Of a DNA stretch of 64,000 nucleotides, positions 57,195 to 64,000 are shown piece after piece. The DNA is from Nocardioides panaciterrulae (GTDB taxonomy: Bacteria > Actinomycetota > Actinomycetes > Propionibacteriales > Nocardioidaceae), in NCBI RefSeq assembly GCF_013409645.1, contig NZ_JACCBG010000001.1:1-64000 (forward strand). Reading direction: 5' to 3'. The first letter of the stretch is position 1. The number at the start of each line of letters is the position of its first letter. The notes under the pieces are model-generated. The model did not search any database. It saw only the letters and a list, made by a program, of their open reading frames with translations, and had not been told where the DNA came from. A program made the position numbers and the translations under genes.

Positions 57195-57199
57195 CGGAG

Positions 57200-57955
57200 C
57201 TACCGCTTGCGACGCCGGGCCAGGCGGGCGGCGCGCTCCTCGTCGTCGAGGCGGTCGGCCTCGGCGGGGGTGGGAGCGGAGCCGCCGTGGGAGGCTGGCA
57301 GCCACCAGCTGCCGGGAGGCTGCTCGGCGGCCGGGTAGGCGGCGATGGCCTCCTCGAGCATGGTCGCCATCCGGGCGCGCAGCTCGGCGGTCTCGGCGGC
57401 CGCGTCCTGGCCGGTGGGGTGGAACGGCTCCCCGACCCGGATCGCGATCGTCCGCCCGCGGGAGAAGTCGCGGGGGTGGTCCTTGGTCATCATCCGGTGG
57501 GTGCCCCACAGGATCACCGGGATGATCGGCACGCCCGCGTCGGCGGCGATGCGGACCGCCCCGGACTTGAACTCCTTGAGCTCGAAGGAGCGGGAGATGG
57601 TGGCCTCCGGGAAGATCCCCACCACCTCACCGGCCTTCAGGTACTCCACCGCGGTGCGGAACGACGCGACGCCGGCGCCGCGATCGACCTCGATGTGGTG
57701 CAGCGACCGCATCAACGGCCCGACCCAGCGGTGGTCGAAGAGCTCGCGCTTCGACATGAACCGGACCAGCCGGTGCGAGGGCTGCGCGGCGAACCCGCCG
57801 TAGACGAAGTCGACGTAGCCGATGTGGTTGAAGACCAGCAGCGCCCCGCCGGTGCGGGGCACGTGCTCGGTGCCGGTCATCGTGAAGCGCTGGCCGAGCG
57901 CCCGGAAGGCCGCCTTCGCGGCCCAGATGATGGGGGGATAGGTCAGGTCACGCAC
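57200..57955 (-). CDS. 1-acylglycerol-3-phosphate acyltransferase family protein
   Basis: 251 residues from GTG 57955. LLVFNHIGYVDFVYGGFAAQ with the H-x4-D catalytic pair, LMRSLHHIEVDRGAGVASFR, VGIFPEATISRSFELKEFKS (motif III) and VPIIPVILWGTHR (motif IV): PlsC-like family. It acylates a lysophospholipid-type acceptor at the membrane. The C-terminal ~40 residues are charged. Next gene upstream is a D-Ala-D-Ala ligase-like enzyme. Confidence 0.88.
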   Translation of the reverse strand: MRDLTYPPIIWAAKAAFRALGQRFTMTGTEHVPRTGGALLVFNHIGYVDFVYGGFAAQPSHRLVRFMSKRELFDHRWVGPLMRSLHHIEVDRGAGVASFRTAVEYLKAGEVVGIFPEATISRSFELKEFKSGAVRIAADAGVPIIPVILWGTHRMMTKDHPRDFSRGRTIAIRVGEPFHPTGQDAAAETAELRARMATMLEEAIAAYPAAEQPPGSWWLPASHGGSAPTPAEADRLDDEERAARLARRRKR

Positions 57956-57974
57956 GGGGCCGTCTCCTCGGTGC

Positions 57975-58940
57975 TCATGCAGGGGTCTGGTGCCGGGCCA
58001 CGGCGGCCTGGACGAGTGAGGCGCACACCTGGCCGAGGTCGCGGTCGGCGGCCTGGACGGACAGCGGCACGGTGGAGGTCTCGGTGAACCCGGGTGCGAC
58101 GTTGACCTCGAGGAACCACACCCGCCCGGCGTCGTCCACGATCAGGTCGGAGCGGGAGACGTCGCGCAGGCCGAGCTCCCGGTGGGCGGCGAGCGCCACC
58201 CGGGCGACCTCGGCGGCCAGCTCCCCGGACAGCGGGGCGGGGGTGAGGAACTCCGTGGACCCGGCGGTGTAGCGCGCGGTGTAGTCGTAGACACCGCCGT
58301 CGGGCCGGATCCCGACGGCCGGCAGCGCCCGGGGTCCCGAGCCGTCGTCGAGGACGGGTACGGCGACCTCCAGGCCGGTGACCAGCTGCTCGATCAGCGC
58401 GACCGCGCCGTACGCGAACGCGTTGACCATCGCCGAGGGCAGCGCTTCGGCGGTGCGCACCACCGACGCGCCGAGCGCCGAGCCGCCCCGGGCGGGCTTG
58501 ACCATCAGCGGCAGCCCCAGCCGGTCCACCAGGGCGGCCATCACCGCCGCGGCGCCGAGCTCGCGGAAGGTCTCGTGCGGCAGGCACACCGACGCAGGGG
58601 TGAGCAGCCCGGCCCGCGCGACCACCGCCTTCGCAACGGGCTTGTCGAACGCGGTGCGGCACGCGGCGGGCGGGGAGCCGACGTAGGGCACGTCGAGCAG
58701 CTCGAGCACCTCGCGGATCGCGCCGTCCTCACCGGTCTCCCCGTGCAGCATCGGCACCACGCACGCCGGGCGCTCGGCGCGCAGCACCGAGAGCAGGTCG
58801 GCGTCGACGTCGCGCTCGACGACCTCCTGGCCGGTGCCGCGCAGCGCCTCGGCGACCCGGCGGCCCGAGCGCAGCGACACGTCGCGCTCGTGGGAGAGGC
58901 CTCCGGCCAGGACGAGGATCGCGCTCAAGGGGTGCTCCAC
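57975..58940 (-). CDS. D-alanine--D-alanine ligase family protein
   Basis: 321 residues from GTG 58940. ILVLAGGLSHERDVSLRSGR at the start, VVPMLHGETGEDGAIREVLE, LPLMVKPARGGSALGASVVR (ATP loop), and RVWFLEVNVAPGFTETSTVP with the metal/substrate Asn: the ATP-grasp D-Ala-D-Ala ligase architecture, near the usual length. It could be the cell-wall ligase or a second, specialised copy; there is no second copy in the window to compare. Confidence 0.85.
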   Translation of the reverse strand: MEHPLSAILVLAGGLSHERDVSLRSGRRVAEALRGTGQEVVERDVDADLLSVLRAERPACVVPMLHGETGEDGAIREVLELLDVPYVGSPPAACRTAFDKPVAKAVVARAGLLTPASVCLPHETFRELGAAAVMAALVDRLGLPLMVKPARGGSALGASVVRTAEALPSAMVNAFAYGAVALIEQLVTGLEVAVPVLDDGSGPRALPAVGIRPDGGVYDYTARYTAGSTEFLTPAPLSGELAAEVARVALAAHRELGLRDVSRSDLIVDDAGRVWFLEVNVAPGFTETSTVPLSVQAADRDLGQVCASLVQAAVARHQTPA

Positions 58941-58965
58941 TCCGGTCAGTTCTGTCTCAGCGGGG

Positions 58966-60312
58966 TCAGCTCAGGTCGCTGCTGGGGGCGTCGTAGCCGC
59001 TGCGGGCCTCCACGGCCGCGCTCGGCGGGACCGCGCCGAAGGTCTGGCGCAGCTCCATCTCCTCCTCGAGCACCCCCGCGAGGCGACGGACCCCCTCCCG
59101 GATCCTCTCAGGAGTCGGGTAGCAGAACGACAGCCGCATCGACCCCGAGCCGAAGCCGTCGGCGAAGAAGGCGGTGCCGGGGACGTAGGCGACCCGGGCG
59201 GTCACGGCCCGCGGCAGCATCGCCTTGGCGTCGACGCCCGGCGGCAGCGTCACCCAGACGAAGAACCCGCCCTCGGGCTCGTTCCACGCGCACGTGGCCG
59301 GCATGAAGTCGCGCAGCGCCTCCATCATCGCGTCGCGGCGCTCGCGATACATCTCCCGCATCTGCTTGATCTGGCCCTGCCAGTCGTGCGTCGACAGGTA
59401 CGCCGAGACCGCCATCTGGCTGAACGACGGCGGGCACAGCGTGGCCGACTCCTGGGCGAGCACCAGCTTCTCCCGCACCGCGTGCGGCGCCAGCGCCCAG
59501 CCCACCCGCATGCCGGGCGAGAAGGTCTTGGAGAACGAGCCGAGGTAGATCACGCCCTCGGCCTCGTCGGCGCGCAGCGCGCGCTGCGGCTCGGCCTCGA
59601 AGCCGAGCAGGCCGTAGGGGTTGTCCTCGAGCACGAGGATGTCGTGACGCCGGCAGATCTCGAGGATCCGCGGGCGACGCTCGGGGGTGAGCGTGACGCC
59701 GGCGGGGTTGTGGAAGTTCGGGATCGTGTAGAGGAACTTGATCGTGCGCCCGGAGGCGCGCACCGAGGTGATCGCCTGCTCCAGCGCCTCGGGGACCAGC
59801 CCGTCGGCGTCCATCTCGACGTGCACGACGTCGCACTGGAACGACTTGAACACCCCCAGCGCCCCGACGTACGACGGGGCCTCGCACAGCACGACGTCCC
59901 CGGGGTCGCAGAAGATCCGGGTGACCAGGTCGACGGCCTGCTGGGAGCCGACCGTGACCACGACGTCGTCGGGGTGGGCCTCGATGCCCTCCAGCCGCAT
60001 GACCTCGCAGATCTGCTCGCGCAGGGCGGGATCGCCCTGGCCGGAGCCGTACTGCAGGGCGACCGGGCCGCTGGTCGCGATCAGGTCGCCGATCGCGCTC
60101 CCGACCACGTCGAGGGGCAGGCCGGAGATGTTCGGCATGCCGCCGGCCAGCGAGACCACCTCGGGCCGGGAGGCCACCGCGAAGAGGGCCCGGATCTCCG
60201 AGGCGGTCATGCCGGCCGTGCGCGCGGCGTACCGGTCGACGTAGGAGTCCAGTCGGGTGCCCGACCCGGCGGGGCGGCCGGGGCCGTGCTGCTGCGCAGG
60301 GGTGTTGTCCAT
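58966..60312 (-). CDS. PLP-dependent aminotransferase (class I/II)
   Basis: 448 residues from ATG 60312. VVSLAGGMPNISGLPLDVVG, LQYGSGQGDPALREQICEVM, VGSQQAVDLVTRIFCDPGD, TIPNFHNPAGVTLTPERR, LEDNPYGLLGF and YLGSFSKTFSPGMRVGWALA with the PLP Lys: the MocR/2-aminoadipate aminotransferase-like group, without a DNA-binding domain. Substrate unknown. It precedes the D-Ala-D-Ala ligase gene on the same strand, 25 bp apart. Confidence 0.87.
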   Translation of the reverse strand: MDNTPAQQHGPGRPAGSGTRLDSYVDRYAARTAGMTASEIRALFAVASRPEVVSLAGGMPNISGLPLDVVGSAIGDLIATSGPVALQYGSGQGDPALREQICEVMRLEGIEAHPDDVVVTVGSQQAVDLVTRIFCDPGDVVLCEAPSYVGALGVFKSFQCDVVHVEMDADGLVPEALEQAITSVRASGRTIKFLYTIPNFHNPAGVTLTPERRPRILEICRRHDILVLEDNPYGLLGFEAEPQRALRADEAEGVIYLGSFSKTFSPGMRVGWALAPHAVREKLVLAQESATLCPPSFSQMAVSAYLSTHDWQGQIKQMREMYRERRDAMMEALRDFMPATCAWNEPEGGFFVWVTLPPGVDAKAMLPRAVTARVAYVPGTAFFADGFGSGSMRLSFCYPTPERIREGVRRLAGVLEEEMELRQTFGAVPPSAAVEARSGYDAPSSDLS

Positions 60313-60440
60313 GACCGCTCTAGCATGAAGGATGGAGGCCGGCGCCGCACGCGTGGACCGGGGACTGGGCGCGTCGGCCCGGTCACATTGCCGGTCACCT
60401 TGCTCGTCGTACTGCTCGTCACACCGCGCAGGAGGGGCCC

Positions 60441-61088
60441 ATGTCGCGCAAGATCGTCCGGCTCACGCTCGACCACCTCGACGCGCTGCCCGAACCCTGT
60501 CGCTCCTGCCTGTTCTGGGAGCTGGACCCGGTGCGGCGCGCCCGGGTGGAGGACCCGCGCCGGGAGAAGGACGCCTGGCTCTCGCAGGTGCTGCGCGAGT
60601 GGGGGTCCTGCGGCCGGGTCGCGCTCGTGGACTCGCAGCCGGTCGGCTACCTGGTCTACGCGCCCGCGGCGTTCGTGCCGGGGTCGGCGAGCTTCCCGAC
60701 CGCGCCGGTCTCGCCGGACGCGGTGCTGATGACCACGGTGTACGTCGAGCCCCGGCACGCCGGCGGGGGCCTGGGCCGGATGCTGGTGCAGGGCATGGCC
60801 CGCGACCTGATCGAGCGCGGTGGGATCCGGGCGGTCGAGGCGTTCGGCGACACCCGGGGCACCGGGCGGTGCGTGGCGCCGGTGGACTTCCTCAGCAGCG
60901 TGGGCTTCAAGACCCAGCGCGCGCACGGCGTGCACCCGCGGATGCGGATGGAGCTGCGCTCGACGGTGACCTGGAAGGACGAGCTCGAGGCCGCGCTGGA
61001 GCGGCTGCTGGGCGCGGTGCGCCCCGGGCACAAGACCGCGCCCGCCCCCACGCCGAAGGCGACGAGGAGCGGGCGCCAGGCCCTGTGA
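60441..61088 (+). CDS. GNAT-family N-acetyltransferase
   Basis: 215 residues from ATG 60441 (GGAGGGG upstream). VALVDSQPVGYLVYAPAAFV, AVLMTTVYVEPRHAGGGLGR then MLVQGMARDLIERG hold the acetyl-CoA pyrophosphate loop (GGGLGRM). The N-terminal LPEPCRSCLFWELDP has a C-x2-C pair. The same protein type occurs in this place in Streptomyces. Substrate unknown. Confidence 0.85.
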   Translation: MSRKIVRLTLDHLDALPEPCRSCLFWELDPVRRARVEDPRREKDAWLSQVLREWGSCGRVALVDSQPVGYLVYAPAAFVPGSASFPTAPVSPDAVLMTTVYVEPRHAGGGLGRMLVQGMARDLIERGGIRAVEAFGDTRGTGRCVAPVDFLSSVGFKTQRAHGVHPRMRMELRSTVTWKDELEAALERLLGAVRPGHKTAPAPTPKATRSGRQAL

Positions 61089-61124
61089 CAGGCCCTATGA
61101 CGGGCCCTAGGAGGCGGGCTGGCC

Positions 61125-61451
61125 TCAGGCGATGAAGTCGGACAGCTCGTTGAGCAGCGTCGCCTTCGGACGGGCGCCGACGATCGACTTCACGACCTCG
61201 CCGTCCTTGTAGACGTTGATGGTCGGGATGCCCGTGACGCGGTACGACGACGGGGTGACCGGGTTCTCGTCCACGTTCATCTTGAAGAACGTGACCTTGT
61301 CGCCGTGCTGGGCGGCGATCTCGTCCAGGATCGGGGAGACCTGGCGGCACGGACCGCACCACTCGGCCCAGAAGTCCACCAGGACGGGCTTGTCGGACTT
61401 GAGGACCTGCGCCTCGAACTCGGCGTCGGTCACGGCAGCGATGTTCGCCAC
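61125..61451 (-). CDS. trxA: Thioredoxin
   Basis: 108 residues from GTG 61451. LVDFWAEWCGPCRQVSPILD with the redox WCGPC site, then VTFFKMNVDENPVTPSSYRV and GIPTINVYKDGEVVKSIVGA including the cis-Pro. It is a general disulfide reductase, reduced by TrxB encoded directly upstream on the same strand. Confidence 0.97.
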   Translation of the reverse strand: MANIAAVTDAEFEAQVLKSDKPVLVDFWAEWCGPCRQVSPILDEIAAQHGDKVTFFKMNVDENPVTPSSYRVTGIPTINVYKDGEVVKSIVGARPKATLLNELSDFIA

Positions 61452-61569
61452 GAATCACACCTCTCTCGGTCGTACTTGGGGATGTCGAGTCAACACCATC
61501 GCGGGGGCGGATGTTCCCACCCCGTCCCCACCGCGCCGTGGCCGGCGGGGCGCGACGGCGGGGCGGTGC

Positions 61570-62586
61570 TCAGGCGCCGGCGATCTGCGCGGGCTCGCCC
61601 ACCAGCTCCGCGTCGGCGCGCTCCTGCGCCTCGCGCGGGGTCGCGGCCACGTGCTCCAGCTCGGCGAGGAACCGCTCGGCGTCCAGGGCCGCGGCGCAGC
61701 CGGTGCCGGCGGCGGTGATCGCCTGGCGGTAGTGGTGGTCGACCAGGTCGCCGCAGGCGAACACCCCGGGCAGGTTGGTGCCGGTGGAGGGGTGGGTGAC
61801 CACGACGTACCCGTTGTCGTCGAGGTCGACCTGGCCCTGGAGCAGCTCCGAGCGCGGGTCGTGGCCGATCGCGATGAACAGGCCGGTCGCGTCGAGCCGG
61901 CGGGTCTCGCCGGTCACGGTGTCCTTGAGCGTCAGCGACTCCAGGCGGTCGGCGCCGTTGATCTCCTCGACCTCGGCGTTCCAAACGATCTCCAGCTTCG
62001 GGTCGGCGAACGCGCGCTCCCGCATGATCGCCGACGCCCGCAGCTCGTCGCGGCGCACGATCAGCGAGACCTTGCTGCCGAAGCGGGTCAGGAACGTCGC
62101 CTCCTCGACCGCGGAGTCGCCGCCGCCGACGACCGCGATGTGCTGGTCGCGGAAGAAGAAGCCGTCACAGGTGGCGCACCAGGACACGCCGCGTCCGGAG
62201 AGCTCCTCCTCGCGGGGCAGCCCGAGCTTCCGGTAGCCGGAGCCGGTGGCCAGGATCACCGCGTGGGCCGTGTGGGTGTCGGTCGCCGTCCTGACGACCT
62301 TGACGTCACCGGTGAGGTCGACCTCGACGACGTCGTCGGGGACCAGCTCGGCGCCGAACCGCTCGGCCTGGGCGCGCATCTCGTCCATCAGGGCCGGGCC
62401 CATGATGCCGTCGCGGAACCCCGGGAAGTTCTCGACCTCGGTGGTGTTCATCAGTGCCCCGCCGGCGGTCACCGACCCCTCGAAGACGAGCGGGTGCAGG
62501 TTCGCCCGGGCGGCGTACACCGCGGCGGTGTAGCCGGCCGGCCCGGAGCCGATGATGATGACGTTGCGGGTCGCAGAAGCGGACAT
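61570..62586 (-). CDS. trxB: Thioredoxin reductase
   Basis: 338 residues from ATG 62586. FAD site [20 protein letters not shown], redox [15 protein letters not shown] site [17 protein letters not shown], and C-terminal [20 protein letters not shown]. It reduces TrxA with NADPH. Order sigM-anti-sigma-trxB-trxA is as in mycobacteria and Streptomyces. The last ~30 residues extend past the usual end. Confidence 0.96.
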   Translation of the reverse strand: MSASATRNVIIIGSGPAGYTAAVYAARANLHPLVFEGSVTAGGALMNTTEVENFPGFRDGIMGPALMDEMRAQAERFGAELVPDDVVEVDLTGDVKVVRTATDTHTAHAVILATGSGYRKLGLPREEELSGRGVSWCATCDGFFFRDQHIAVVGGGDSAVEEATFLTRFGSKVSLIVRRDELRASAIMRERAFADPKLEIVWNAEVEEINGADRLESLTLKDTVTGETRRLDATGLFIAIGHDPRSELLQGQVDLDDNGYVVVTHPSTGTNLPGVFACGDLVDHHYRQAITAAGTGCAAALDAERFLAELEHVAATPREAQERADAELVGEPAQIAGA

Positions 62587-62704
62587 GAAGGGCGATCTCT
62601 CCTCGATCGGGGACTCACGGGTGCAACCGATCGTAGGTGCTGGCCATTCCCCGTGCGGGCCCGACCGGCGAGCAGCCGGTCCGCGTCCGGAACGGCCACG
62701 GGGC

Positions 62705-63463
62705 TCAGCGCGCGGGCAGCGTCGTGGTCCGCAGCAGGTCGGTGGTGCCGCACCGGAACAGGTCGACGACCTGGCTGTCCCCCGTGGCGGGACGCAGCAC
62801 CAGCACGGCCGGGAGCCCGTCGTAGCGCACCGGCACCACCCGGCCGCGACCCCAGTCCGCGGGCTGGCAGTCGAACGCCGGTCGCGACGCGCCGTTGCGG
62901 TCCCCCGCGGTCGCGCCCGTCTGGGACATGGCCGCCCTGCGGGCCCGGGTGGCGTCGACCGGGAAGTGGTCGGAGCGGACCCGGACCGGGGGGAGGTCCG
63001 GGATCGTCGCGGGGTGGCGGCCCTCGGTCGCGCCCGCACCGGACCCCGCCGACTTGGAGGGGGCGTGGGCGTACGACTGGGGCCCGGTCCCGTCACCGGA
63101 GGCCCCGTGGGAGGGCTGGCCCGGGTGCTGGCCCGAGGGCCCGCTCGCGGCGCCGCTGGCGGCGGAGTCCTGGGACGAGCCGCCCGAGGACGAGAACGGC
63201 GCCAGCCGGTCCACGCCGACGCCGATGGCGACCACCGCCGCCGCGGCCACCAGCAGGGTGGTGGCCCGCCGCCGGCGGCGGGCGGCGAGGTCGGTGACCT
63301 CGGCCGCCGGCGGCGGGACCTCCTGCTGGCCGGCCAGGTCGGCGATGACCGCGTCGAGGCGGCTCGCCACGTCGACGGGCATCGGCTCGGTGTGCCGCGC
63401 GTCGGCGAGCAGGCGACGGACCTCACGCGCCCGGGCGCTGGGCCGGTGGGTCATGGCGGTCAC
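62705..63463 (-). CDS. Putative membrane anti-sigma factor (SigM partner)
   Basis: 252 residues from the first start at 63463; ATG 63454 is an alternative. A cytoplasmic helical domain (~70 residues: [38 protein letters not shown]), a membrane helix at ~68-86, and an outside domain with two Cys ([33 protein letters not shown]). No HxxxCxxC zinc motif. Position directly after the sigma gene suggests it holds SigM, like RsmA in M. tuberculosis (inference). Confidence 0.7.
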   Translation of the reverse strand: MTAMTHRPSARAREVRRLLADARHTEPMPVDVASRLDAVIADLAGQQEVPPPAAEVTDLAARRRRRATTLLVAAAAVVAIGVGVDRLAPFSSSGGSSQDSAASGAASGPSGQHPGQPSHGASGDGTGPQSYAHAPSKSAGSGAGATEGRHPATIPDLPPVRVRSDHFPVDATRARRAAMSQTGATAGDRNGASRPAFDCQPADWGRGRVVPVRYDGLPAVLVLRPATGDSQVVDLFRCGTTDLLRTTTLPAR

Positions 63464-63522
63464 CTCCTCGGGTCTGTCTCGGGTCGGTCCGGTGGCTGGT
63501 TGCTGGTGGGTCGGGTCGGGCT

Positions 63523-64000
63523 TCAGGCCGGCGGCCCGCGCGGGGACTCCGGTGATCGGACGGACGAGCCGGGCGGGGGGTTCCCCGACGGGACGTGTCC
63601 CCGGTCACCGGCGTACCCCTCGAGGTCGAGGAGCCGGGCCAGTCGGGTCCGGCCTCGTGAGCAGCGGGACTTCACGGTGCCGACCGCGCACCCCAGGATC
63701 GCGGCCACCTCGCTGACGGGGTAGCCCTCCATGTCCACCAGCACCAGCGCCGCCCGCTGGTCGGCGGGCAGCGTGGCCAGCGCGGCCAGCACCGCGCCCC
63801 GGCGGTCGCCGGCCACGACGGCCTCGGCCGGGTCGGTGGCCTCGGCCCCGGGTGTGGGACCGGTCGCCACCACGCCGCGCCGCTCGTACTCGGCGAGGTC
63901 GTCGGGCAACGGGTCGGCGCGCCGGGACCGCGCGGCGCGCAGCCGGTCGAGGCAGGCGTTGACCACGACCCGGTGCAGCCACGTGGTCACGGCCGCCTCC
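63523..64000 (-). CDS. sigM: ECF sigma factor SigM-like, 5' part outside window
   Basis: The visible 158 codons start inside region 2 (TTWLHRVVVNACLDRLRAAR) and include region 4 (TLPADQRAALVLVDMEGYPV, SEVAAILGCAVGTVKSRCSR, GRTRLARLL), the helix-turn-helix that reads the -35 element. A Pro-rich tail of ~35 residues follows. The N-terminus lies beyond position 64000. Neighbouring trxAB and a membrane protein support SigM. Confidence 0.85.
   Translation of the reverse strand, partial: EAAVTTWLHRVVVNACLDRLRAARSRRADPLPDDLAEYERRGVVATGPTPGAEATDPAEAVVAGDRRGAVLAALATLPADQRAALVLVDMEGYPVSEVAAILGCAVGTVKSRCSRGRTRLARLLDLEGYAGDRGHVPSGNPPPGSSVRSPESPRGPPA

Larger units (their letters stand above)
56881..57199. 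other. Intergenic region after parB with duplicated element
   Basis: A 60-bp A/T-richer stretch directly after parB contains the palindrome TTTGTCGACAAA (56901-56912); the rest is two 86-bp repeats and a GC-rich spacer. No gene seen. Confidence 0.6.

Overview
The window is high-GC actinobacterial DNA carrying the replication-origin neighbourhood of a chromosome. The core order (parB-parA-rsmG-jag-yidC-yidD-rnpA-rpmH / dnaA-dnaN-gnd-recF-dciA-gyrB-gyrA-DUF3566-tRNA-Ile ... tRNA-Ala ... crgA ... pknB-pknA-pbpA-rodA-pstP-fhaB-fhaA-tRNA-Leu), the FHA/PASTA signalling cluster, CrgA, DLW-39, leaderless or GTG starts and the FHA-linked tRNA-Leu place it in Actinomycetia. Gene content (no cwlM next to parB, glutathione-independent formaldehyde dehydrogenase, very Pro/Ala-rich proteins) suggests Nocardioides or a close relative; the genus is an inference.

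Region 1-17,857 is the integrase end of a prophage inserted at the 3' end of tRNA-Leu(CAG) beside fhaA. From the tRNA leftward come a tyrosine integrase, a DUF3800 cargo gene, a repressor + ImmA-type peptidase pair on the plus strand, paired operators, then a Cro-like gene and about 14 kb of leftward early genes. Nearly all of these overlap their neighbour by 4 bp, and two strong hairpins divide them into three blocks. They encode RecE/RecT-like recombination proteins, a RuvC-like resolvase, a cytosine methyltransferase, a protein with a DnaA-type DNA-binding domain, and many small zinc-binding or unknown proteins. Structural genes must lie left of the window. The first 2.4 kb reads as if it holds several single-base frameshifts.

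Region 17,858-28,517 is the growth/division signalling cluster: FHA proteins, PP2C phosphatase, RodA/FtsW, a class B penicillin-binding protein and two Ser/Thr kinases, followed by a DUF881 protein and an internally duplicated CrgA. Region 28,518-36,218 is mixed: a DnaA-box-rich intergenic region, rhomboid protease, cyclophilin, a helical-repeat protein, two lipid-active enzymes, SURF1, a palindromic repeat array, a lipoprotein and tRNA-Ala. Region 36,514-38,847 holds an aquaporin, a formaldehyde dehydrogenase and tRNA-Ile.

Region 38,948-56,880 is the replication/segregation core: gyrA/gyrB, dciA, recF, gnd, dnaN, dnaA, then on the other strand rpmH-rnpA-yidD-yidC-jag-rsmG-parA-parB. Three parS sites and three DnaA-box clusters (dnaN-dnaA-rpmH, rsmG-parA, and one 20 kb away after crgA) link replication initiation with segregation. 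Region 56,881-64,000 has an 86-bp direct repeat, an acyltransferase, a D-Ala-D-Ala ligase-like enzyme, an aminotransferase, a GNAT protein, thioredoxin/thioredoxin reductase, and a membrane-anchored putative anti-sigma factor beside a truncated SigM-like ECF sigma factor.
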